Shown here: positions 8,251 through 16,269 of the stretch, in pieces
Position numbering within the stretch: the stretch's first letter is position 1
Layout: each line of letters begins with the position of its first letter
NCBI GenBank assembly: GCA_011388305.1
Contig: DSAF01000040.1
Location: 1 to 38,065 of the forward strand
Length of the DNA: 38,065 nucleotides
Reading direction: 5' to 3'
Origin: Candidatus Zixiibacteriota bacterium
Lineage (GTDB): Bacteria; UBP14; UBA6098
Notes under the pieces: model-generated
What the model was told of the DNA's origin: nothing
The model's input: the letters and a program-made list of their open reading frames with translations, nothing else
Databases searched by the model: none
Translations under genes and position numbers: made by a program

Positions 8251-11200
8251 TCACCTCAGCACGACTACCGTGCCGTTGCATACCACCTCGCCATCGACGA
8301 TGACGACATATAGATAAAGCCCCGCCGGTGCAGGACGACCATTGCTGTCAAGGCCTTTCCATACCCTGCCGCTGAATTCATCGTAATCGGACACGGGGTC
8401 AGCTTCGCTACGCCAAACCTCGATATTCCGGGAGTCGAAGACGATGATGGTCGCCGGTTCGGACATCATGTTCGGGTATGTGAACACGGCCTCATCGTTC
8501 ACGCCGTCGAAGTTGGGCGTTATCGGGTTGGGAATCACCGCGCAACCTATCTCCGGCTCGATAATGAATTGCCACGAGAACTGCGCGACATTCGCGTCGC
8601 AACGGTCGGGCGAGTCATAGACGGTAATCATCACATTCACCGTGTCGCCCGCGATGAACGAAATCCCATGGCTCTGCGGAAGGAAGCCGAGTATGCCGTC
8701 GGTGGTGCTTGTCGCCGCCCATCCGAAATCGCCATGCGTGAATGTCCGTCCGTCGATGTCCAGCACAATCGCCGTAGGATCGACGCCGGATAGCGCATCG
8801 GCAATCTCGATGTCTATCGGTTGATAGGTGTTCCGCGTCATCGAGTTCGGCAGAGGCAGAATCATAGTTGCCTCGGGCGGCGAAAGGTCAACGGTGAACG
8901 AGAACACCAGCGCAGAGGCGATGTCGTTGCCGAAGTTGTCCTCGGCGTGGAGAAGGCGAACCTGAACGATACTGCCATCGCTCCACATCGGCGAGGGGTG
9001 GTAGATGAGAAGCGGCTCGTCCCAAATAAGCTCGGCGTCGGCGGTGGTGTAATTCACGCCGTTGACTTCGAGGACGATAGTCGTTTCGTTTACGCCGTCG
9101 GGGTCCTCGATGCGGATAACAATGCTCTCGGGGTCGCAGGCGGTGAAGTCGCCGTCATTGGGCGTGACAACCGACGGAATCGGCGGGTTCGGGTCGCGGA
9201 CGAACCATGCAAAGCGCGTGGTGTCGATGTTCGGGTCGCAGTAGTCCGGCGAGTCGCCGGCGACGATTTCGATAATAATCGAGTCCCCTGCCACCCACGA
9301 AAGCCCAGCGCCGATTGCATTGAATGTCAGCGTCGGCGGAGACCATGTGAGGTTCGCGCCAATCGCGAACGGAGTCCCATCGACGATAGCGACTATCGAT
9401 GCGGCAGAAACGCCGCTACCGGCATCGGTGATAGTCCACTCGAAGCTCCCCGGCGATGATGTTTGATCTACCGGCGGCGGCGAGACGAGGCTCACAACCG
9501 GCGGCACGAGATCGATATAGAAGCTCCACGCGAACGGCAGACCGTTGACTGTGTTGCCGTCGGTGTCCTCAGCGCTGATGAGGCGGACATTTACCTCCTG
9601 CATATCCGTCCAAAGCTCCGGCGGATCGAACACGAGCAGTGTGTCATCGAGCCATGAGAGCACGACGCCATCGACAATATAAGTGCTGTCCTCGACGATG
9701 AGGCGGATGGTCGTCGGGTCGATGGGCAGGCCGTCGTCCGGCTGGATTATCTTCAGAATGATCATCTGGTCATCGCATGCCGACCACGCGCCGGCTAGCG
9801 GCTCGACTATCACGGGAACACCTGTCGGACAAGGCTCCATCCAGAACGGCGGGTCGAAGCCTTCTGCGAAGGTGTCTCCGGGGAAAACTCCGCCGAAAGT
9901 GGTATCCCACCAAAGCGTATCTCCGGCGCAGTCAATCGGATAGCAGTAATTGTAGCTCTCGACGAACCACCAGTGCTGTTCCCCGCATGGGAACGGCCCG
10001 ACCGTCACGCAAGTGTCGGTGATGCCCTCGAAGGTGAGCATATCGTCGAGGAAGAAGTCGAAGTATATCGGCGCTGTGCCTTCGGGCATTTCCCAACAGA
10101 TATCGACCTCGCCGACCGCAAGCGTCTCGTCCGGCTCGGGGAAAATCCACCCGAACGGCCCGGGCACGACATGCTCGTAATGAACTATCATCGTGTCGCA
10201 GTTCGAGCAACCCACGGCGTCCTCGACGCGGAGAATGATAGTTGTCGTCGATTCCGGCTCGAAGACGAAGCTCGGGTCGGTGGAGATGATTGTCCCGTCG
10301 GGGTATCTCCAGCGGATGTCCAGTGGCTCGATTGCGGAGCCGAATATTGTCGGCGGACAGCCTACAACGCCCACACCGCCGGGGCATACCCAAATATCCC
10401 CGCCGGCATTAGCCGTGAAACTGCTCATCGTCACATGCACCGTGTCCCGCGAGATACAACCCGTGGAATCGACGGCCTCGACGAACAGCATGTAAGTCCC
10501 CGGAATGTATGGAAGTGTGGCCGTCGGGGCAAGTGCTGTCGGGTCATCGAACGCCCATGCCGGCGACCAGTTGTAGCTCACCGGCGGCGTCCCGCCCGTG
10601 GAGACGACATCCAACGGCAGAACTATCGTGTCCGGCGCACCGCAGATTATCGTGTCGGGCGTGTTGATTGTCACAACAAGGTCGCAGTCGATGATGTGTA
10701 TCGTCCAGCAGGTCGTGTCCATGTTGGGCGAGCAGTAGTCCGGCGTATCGCCGGAGATTGCGCAGAAAGTGACGGTGTCGCCGCGGTCGAATGTGTATCC
10801 CGCGCAGGTGAGGTTCAACGAAAAATCGCCCGTGCCCGCAAGGAATGTCACGCATGGATCGCCGACGCAGTATGTATCGGTGATTCCACCGACTTCCACC
10901 GAAATACATGTCAGCGAAGGATCGACGCCCGACAGCAAATCGACGACATTGAAACTCGCCGTTGCAATCGATAATGGGGCATATCCGCCCACCGGAGGCG
11001 TCATTGCGGAGAAAACCGGCGGCGAATAATCCAGCGTGAAGCTGAACGGCAGTGGCTCGACAATATCGACGCCATAGGGGTTCTCAGCGCGAATGAGCGC
11101 GCCCGTGACAACATCGCCATCAGACCACCAGCCCGCTCCCGGCGAGAAAATGAGCGTGTTCGGTGCAATCCATCGAAGCTCGGCGTCCGCGGTCGTATAG

Positions 11201-14200
11201 ACGGTCCCGTCAACGTTCAGCTCGATAGTTGCTTCCACGATGCCCGCGGTGTCCTCGATGAAAATGATGATGCTCTCCGGGTCGCATGACGAGAATGCGC
11301 CCACGAACGGCCTTTCCAGCGTGGGCACAGGGCCGTCGCATGGATATGTGCGGAAAGTTCTGCCGGAATCGACAGCTGTCGCTGAATAGATATTTTCCGG
11401 CCCGATGTAGATAAACGTCGAATCGCCCAGCGTGTCGGCTTCGCAGAAGAAATATTCAGTCGCGCAACGGTTGTATGCAATGACTCCCCAGCTGTGAACG
11501 CCGCCGCACGGGAAGGGCGTGGAGTAAGTCGTATCGGAGATGTCTGTCGCCACGACAACCCCATCGATTATGACATCGTATGTGAAACCGGGCGTGCCGT
11601 CGGGCGTCCGCCAAACCAGTTCGATTGGCGTCGGCTCTGGCGGAAGCATTGCCCCCGGCGCAGGCGCGACCATAACTGGCGCACCTGTCGGCTCGAAATC
11701 GACATAAACAGTAATAGTGTCCCAATCCTCCGTCGGGATAAGGGCATCGTCCGTCACGTGGAGCACATAGCTCGCAGTTGCCGTCGGGTAAATCAGCGGA
11801 TTCGGCTCGGAGCTTGTCCAAGTGCCGCCGATTTCCGTCCATTCCCATGTATATGGCGGAACTCCGCCATAAGCGCTCGGATCGCAACCGAGGCGAATCG
11901 AATCCCCCGGACAGACAGCGACATCCACGCCCGCGTGGGCATAGACGTGGGGGGGGGGCATGATGAGTGTCCAACATGTGTCCATAGCGTTAGCCTGACA
12001 GGTGTCCGGCGCGTCCGCCGAATGGATGCAGACATCGATTGTCTCGCCCTCCGCGAAGCGGACGCCGAAGTCGGAAGCACGCCAAGTGAGACATGTATCG
12101 TGCGAGACCCAGCCCGCACCGAATGAGTATGGAACTCCATCAACAGTAAGCACCAGCGAGTCGCCATCGACGCCCGCGACCTCGTCCTCGATGCAGAAAT
12201 CGATAGTCGGCTCCGTGGTTGAAGTCTCCGAGCCGGGTGCAGGCGAAATGCTATAGACTGCCGGCGGAACCAAGTCCATGTAGAATGTCACGCATACCGG
12301 CTCTGTCAGCTCGTGCGCCATCGAGTCCTCTATCTCTGTGAGGCAGACATGGACGGTGTCGTAATCACCCCATGCGAAGGTCGGCATAAAGCAAAGTTCG
12401 CCGGATGTCGGGGAGATGGGGGAGTAGGTCAACTCATCCGAGAGATAGTCGAATGGAACGCCGTTCGCTGTCACCACGGCAGTCGCAGGATTGACTCCGT
12501 TCGAGGCCTCGACCAGCCAGCACACGCCCTGATCGACACAGGCGCTGATAGTGCCCTCATCCGGCGAGAGGACCGAAGCCGTAGGCGCCGCAAGATTCAC
12601 AACGAGATACCAGCAAGTGTCAGCTTCGTTGGGCGGGCAGTAGTCCGGGTTGTCGCGCGCGCCCATGAGGCAGAAATCGATAGTGTCGCCATCGACGAAA
12701 GCGAGGCCGAGAGTCGCCAGATTTGCCGTGAAGTTCGTGCCGTCCCATGTAAGCCCCGCAAGCGGCGGCATATAGGGAACGCCTTCGATGGTGATATAAA
12801 CCTCATCCGCGACTATCCCCAAGATTGCATCAAACACGCGAATCGAGACGGTGGGCGATGCGCCCACATAAGACCCCGGAAGCGGTGCAATGTTCATGAA
12901 GTAAGGCGGCGTAAGGTCGATTGTGACCATCCCCGCAACCGGCGACGGAAGCCCCACGCCCGCAAGGTTATCCGCAGTGAGGCTGAACATATGCACGCCC
13001 TCCGTCCAGCAGGGCATGACCGGCTGGTAAATGAGCGTGTCGGCGAAATATGTCAGTCGCGGACTGGTGATGTCGAACACCGTGCCGTCCACAACGAGTT
13101 GAATCGTCGATTCGTCGATGCCGATGTCGTCGTGCAAGTGATAAATTATCGGCTGGCAAGTGCACGCGCTGGCAACCACACCATCGAGGTTCAAGTCCAA
13201 CGGCTCGACAATCCAGGCCTCCGGTGTCGATAGCCGAATGTAGAACTCCCAGCAGAACGCCGTGTCGTTGGGCGGGCAGTAGTCGTAATCTATCGCATCG
13301 AAAAGGCTGTCGAGACATACGCGCACGGTGTCGCCGTTCTCGAACGTCAGCCCGTGAATGGATAGATTCCCGCCGTCCCATGAATGCGTCCATCCGGTGA
13401 CAGGCACGCCGTCAACGGTTATCGTGATGTAGTCGAAGCTCTCAGGATTAACGCCCGCAGGGAAATCCTCAATCGAAAGGCCGATAGCGGGAGACGCCTC
13501 ATACAAGGTCGAGCCGTCTTCGGGAATAGTGTCCGTCACTAATGGCGGCTCAAGATCGACATAGAAAGTGCATGGCGGCACGGAAGTAGCGCAGAAGGCG
13601 TAATTCATCGCCTGAATAAGCTCCCCGACAACCATATCGCCGTGCGCCCAGCCGGGCTCGGCAGGCGTAAATGTCGCGTATGTCGTCCCCGCCGGCGATG
13701 TCGTGACCTCAAGCTCAGCGCCGGGTGTATATGTGACTCCGTTAACAACAACGACGGTCGATTCGGGGATGACGCCGAGGAACGAGTCGAAAATCCACCA
13801 TACGATTTCCTGATCGTAGCATGATGTAATCAACCCGCATGGTTGAGGAATATGAACGTCTGCATCGGGAACATCAGATACAGTAATCCTGCATGTGTCG
13901 GCATCGGTGAAGCCATTGTTGTCGGTGATGGTGACAATGTATTGTGTCGTAACGAGCGGGGACACATAAGGGTTTGTTGCGGCGCTATAGAACCCCGCCG
14001 GAACGCTCTCCCAAGAATATGTGTATGGCGGAGTCCCGCTGTCGGCGGTGGGAGCACCGCCAATTCGCACGCTGTCGCCAGCGCATATCGTTGTGTCGCG
14101 TCCGGCGTCGGCGATGGGATTAAGCGGAAGAATGACAACCACATCGTCCTGCGGGCCGATAAGACCGCCGGCATTGTGGACGGTGGTGCCTTCCTCATCG

Positions 14201-16008
14201 TAAATTCGAATCGGGTTATCGAACCTGCCCTCTACGCCGAACTCTATGTCCGCCGTGAATGTAATCACGATGGAATCTCCCTCGGTCGTGCTGAACCATC
14301 CCCAGTTGAGGATTTCATCGCCCGGCGAGGGGTCGAGGACGCTATCCCGCGTGGCCGTGCCAAAAAGCTCGATAGTAGCAGGAGTTGCACTGTATGAGAA
14401 CCCCGGCGGAAGCGTGTCGGTGAACCAAATGCCGTGTCCGGGGTCGCCGCCTCCCTGAATGAGAACAATGCGCCATGTGGTCTGCGTTCCGCTCATTACT
14501 GGCGTATCCTCGCAATACTTGATAATAGTGTAATTGGCGTTAATCGGGTTGAGATTCTGGCCGGCGACTGCCGCATAAGATGCCCAGGTGTTGTCATAGC
14601 CATACATCTGAATCATCATCGTAGTGTCGGCCTCAATAATATGCGCGCCGGGGGATAGCGATATTCTCGCGCCGCGGTATGATGTGCCGGGGATATTGAA
14701 CCAAGGCGTGGCGTATGTTGGCGGGCCGCCGTCGAGGGTGATTGTTCCCTCGTATCCCGCCTCGATGGTGACGTTCAAAAAGTCGTTATTATAGCCTGCC
14801 GGAGTCAAGAAGATGTATCGCTTGGAATATTGCTCCTCGGGAGGGACTATCATGAACGCAGGGTCTCCGAGCGGAGTGTCCCCCAATCCGGTGAATAAAT
14901 TCGGCTCGCCCCGCGTGAGAACGCCGCCCATAATATATTGCCCCACGAGAACAGGCTTATCGGAAATGATGCGCGTCGGGCTATCGAGAAGTTTGCCATC
15001 GCAAGATGCCGCGAAGCTCAAAAATGGAACGCCATATAGCCCCTCGTCGCAGGGCTGGCCGTTCCACTCCCAAAACTCTCCTCTATTGAGCGTGACGGGA
15101 GTAATACCGCTACCATCTTGAACCGTGATGTTTGTTCCGTCCTCCGATGCGAGTATCCTGATGACATCGCGTGCCCAAGAGTTTCGAGGTTGAATTGGGA
15201 AGGCGTTGAATACTTTTCCCCATGCTGAGACCGGAGGCATTTGCTCGATGAGATAATCCGCCGCAGGGATGGCGTCCGGAACTTGCGCTATCTGACTGCC
15301 GGAGACTACCGCGATAGGTTTGTTCGAAGTAATTATCGAACCGGTCAAATCTCGGAGAGTGCTTGCGTTGGGGGAGTTTGCGAGAACTTGATAAGTATCA
15401 TAGCTATTGAGCGTCACAGTCCATGGGACACCTGCGGCACGGCCGCCTTCTGTAGGCTCGGTAGAAATAATTTCCACCTCGGTGTCGTCGAAAGGTGCGA
15501 CGATAGCGAACATGCTCGGCCCGCGATTCGTTATTAGCGGATTATATGCCGGAATATTATCTCGCCAGCACATGGTAATATGTTCTGTCCCGAGGCTCGG
15601 CACGGGGAAAATTAGCGCCATATCGTTCGTAGCGCCGGGTGTTGCATAGGACAGAAAATACACCGAAATAGGATTGTCCGACTGGACGAAAAGTCCTTTT
15701 CTCTGAACTGTCTCCGTCGCGCGAATCCAATGCGTGCTATCTATTGTGACTGTAGTCACGGAGTTGGGCGGAATCGTGAACGGCACTGTAAAACTGCCGT
15801 CGTGATTGCGGACTGTGCCGGTGGTAGCCCATGTCGATGTGAGAATTAGCTGAGAATTAAAAAATGATGCCGGTTCTGGCGGAATGCCCACAGGCTCTCT
15901 GCAAGCATTTGCCGGATAACAGACGAAGAATTCCGTCCCGAGGTTGGAAAACCCCCAAGCCGTTGTTATAAAAGCGATTAGGAAGAACACATAGCAAATT
16001 TTGCGCAT
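8251..16008 (-). CDS. Giant (2585 aa) secreted surface protein: IgGFc-binding-like N-terminus, DUF11-like, PKD-like, Fn3-like and paired Ig-like modules, CHU_C/FlgD-like C-terminus
   Basis: Signal peptide MRKICYVFFLIAFITTAWGFS; N-terminal GTEFFVCYPAN...QSDNPISVYFLSY...; ADAGRDTTICAGDSVRIGG..PPYTYSWE PKD-like units; six paired Ig-like module sets; C-terminus VIPNPITPNFDGVNDEAVFTYPNM..IIVFDSRNIEVW...GRPAPAGLYLYVVIV. Confidence 0.88.
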   Translation of the reverse strand: MRKICYVFFLIAFITTAWGFSNLGTEFFVCYPANACREPVGIPPEPASFFNSQLILTSTWATTGTVRNHDGSFTVPFTIPPNSVTTVTIDSTHWIRATETVQRKGLFVQSDNPISVYFLSYATPGATNDMALIFPVPSLGTEHITMCWRDNIPAYNPLITNRGPSMFAIVAPFDDTEVEIISTEPTEGGRAAGVPWTVTLNSYDTYQVLANSPNASTLRDLTGSIITSNKPIAVVSGSQIAQVPDAIPAADYLIEQMPPVSAWGKVFNAFPIQPRNSWARDVIRILASEDGTNITVQDGSGITPVTLNRGEFWEWNGQPCDEGLYGVPFLSFAASCDGKLLDSPTRIISDKPVLVGQYIMGGVLTRGEPNLFTGLGDTPLGDPAFMIVPPEEQYSKRYIFLTPAGYNNDFLNVTIEAGYEGTITLDGGPPTYATPWFNIPGTSYRGARISLSPGAHIIEADTTMMIQMYGYDNTWASYAAVAGQNLNPINANYTIIKYCEDTPVMSGTQTTWRIVLIQGGGDPGHGIWFTDTLPPGFSYSATPATIELFGTATRDSVLDPSPGDEILNWGWFSTTEGDSIVITFTADIEFGVEGRFDNPIRIYDEEGTTVHNAGGLIGPQDDVVVILPLNPIADAGRDTTICAGDSVRIGGAPTADSGTPPYTYSWESVPAGFYSAATNPYVSPLVTTQYIVTITDNNGFTDADTCRITVSDVPDADVHIPQPCGLITSCYDQEIVWWIFDSFLGVIPESTVVVVNGVTYTPGAELEVTTSPAGTTYATFTPAEPGWAHGDMVVGELIQAMNYAFCATSVPPCTFYVDLEPPLVTDTIPEDGSTLYEASPAIGLSIEDFPAGVNPESFDYITITVDGVPVTGWTHSWDGGNLSIHGLTFENGDTVRVCLDSLFDAIDYDYCPPNDTAFCWEFYIRLSTPEAWIVEPLDLNLDGVVASACTCQPIIYHLHDDIGIDESTIQLVVDGTVFDITSPRLTYFADTLIYQPVMPCWTEGVHMFSLTADNLAGVGLPSPVAGMVTIDLTPPYFMNIAPLPGSYVGASPTVSIRVFDAILGIVADEVYITIEGVPYMPPLAGLTWDGTNFTANLATLGLAFVDGDTIDFCLMGARDNPDYCPPNEADTCWYLVVNLAAPTASVLSPDEGTISACVDQGVCWLVEASNGVNPATAVVTANGVPFDYLSDELTYSPISPTSGELCFMPTFAWGDYDTVHVCLTEIEDSMAHELTEPVCVTFYMDLVPPAVYSISPAPGSETSTTEPTIDFCIEDEVAGVDGDSLVLTVDGVPYSFGAGWVSHDTCLTWRASDFGVRFAEGETIDVCIHSADAPDTCQANAMDTCWTLIMPPPHVYAHAGVDVAVCPGDSIRLGCDPSAYGGVPPYTWEWTEIGGTWTSSEPNPLIYPTATASYVLHVTDDALIPTEDWDTITVYVDFEPTGAPVMVAPAPGAMLPPEPTPIELVWRTPDGTPGFTYDVIIDGVVVATDISDTTYSTPFPCGGVHSWGVIAYNRCATEYFFCEADTLGDSTFIYIGPENIYSATAVDSGRTFRTYPCDGPVPTLERPFVGAFSSCDPESIIIFIEDTAGIVEATIELNVDGTVYTTADAELRWIAPNTLIFSPGAGWWSDGDVVTGALIRAENPYGVDIVEPLPFSFTLDYSPPVFSAMTPPVGGYAPLSIATASFNVVDLLSGVDPSLTCISVEVGGITDTYCVGDPCVTFLAGTGDFSLNLTCAGYTFDRGDTVTFCAISGDTPDYCSPNMDTTCWTIHIIDCDLVVTINTPDTIICGAPDTIVLPLDVVSTGGTPPVSYNWSPAWAFDDPTALAPTATLPYIPGTYMLFVEAVDSTGCISRDTVHVTMSSFTANAGGDIWVCPGGVGVVGCPPTIFGSAIEPLDIRWRYPDGTIISTDPSFVFEPESTTTIILRVEDAVGCSNCDTMIVHYEHVVPGPFGWIFPEPDETLAVGEVDICWEMPEGTAPIYFDFFLDDMLTFEGITDTCVTVGPFPCGEQHWWFVESYNYCYPIDCAGDTLWWDTTFGGVFPGDTFAEGFDPPFWMEPCPTGVPVIVEPLAGAWSACDDQMIILKIIQPDDGLPIDPTTIRLIVEDSTYIVDGVVLSWLDDTLLVFDPPELWTDMQEVNVRLISAEDTDGNTVNGLPFAWSFYIDLVPPVVSLVSPPPVDQTSSPGSFEWTITDAGSGVSAASIVAIVDGTPFAIGANLTWSPPTLTFNAIGAGLSWVAGDSIIIEIVAGDSPDYCDPNIDTTRFAWFVRDPNPPIPSVVTPNDGDFTACDPESIVIRIEDPDGVNETTIVLEVNGVNYTTADAELIWDEPLLIYHPSPMWSDGSIVQVRLLHAEDNFGNDIASALVFSFTVDLSPPEATMILPLPNSMTRNTYQPIDIEIADALSGVDPTAIVLDIDGRTFTHGDFGWAATSTTDGILGFLPQSHGISFIAGDTVNVMITVYDSPDRCDANVAQFSWQFIIEPEIGCAVIPNPITPNFDGVNDEAVFTYPNMMSEPATIIVFDSRNIEVWRSEADPVSDYDEFSGRVWKGLDSNGRPAPAGLYLYVVIVDGEVVCNGTVVVLR

Positions 16009-16269
16009 AATATCTCCATGTTAGTGAGCCTACTATATATCCGCATAAGATAAATGATAATGGATGAATGTCAAGTCATAACAATATCTGGGCAAATTTT
16101 TCCGCGCCGCCAATCCGATTGCGATTTCGAGGACAATCCGAGAATGGATTTCCGCTTGGCAAAAAAAGTCGCAACTCCGGGTTGCCTACAAACCCGCCCT
16201 CGCGTTTTGTCTTGATTTATCAGCGTAGATTCGTTAATTATATATAGATGCACAGTGCATTTTAACAAA

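Noticed and set aside
8821-13233. Long + strand ORFs (e.g. 8821-9459, 9973-10974, 12313-13233) opposite the giant gene
   Set aside because: Shadow frames of GC-rich coding sequence; Arg/His-rich low-quality translations with no motifs, fully inside a well-supported minus-strand gene.
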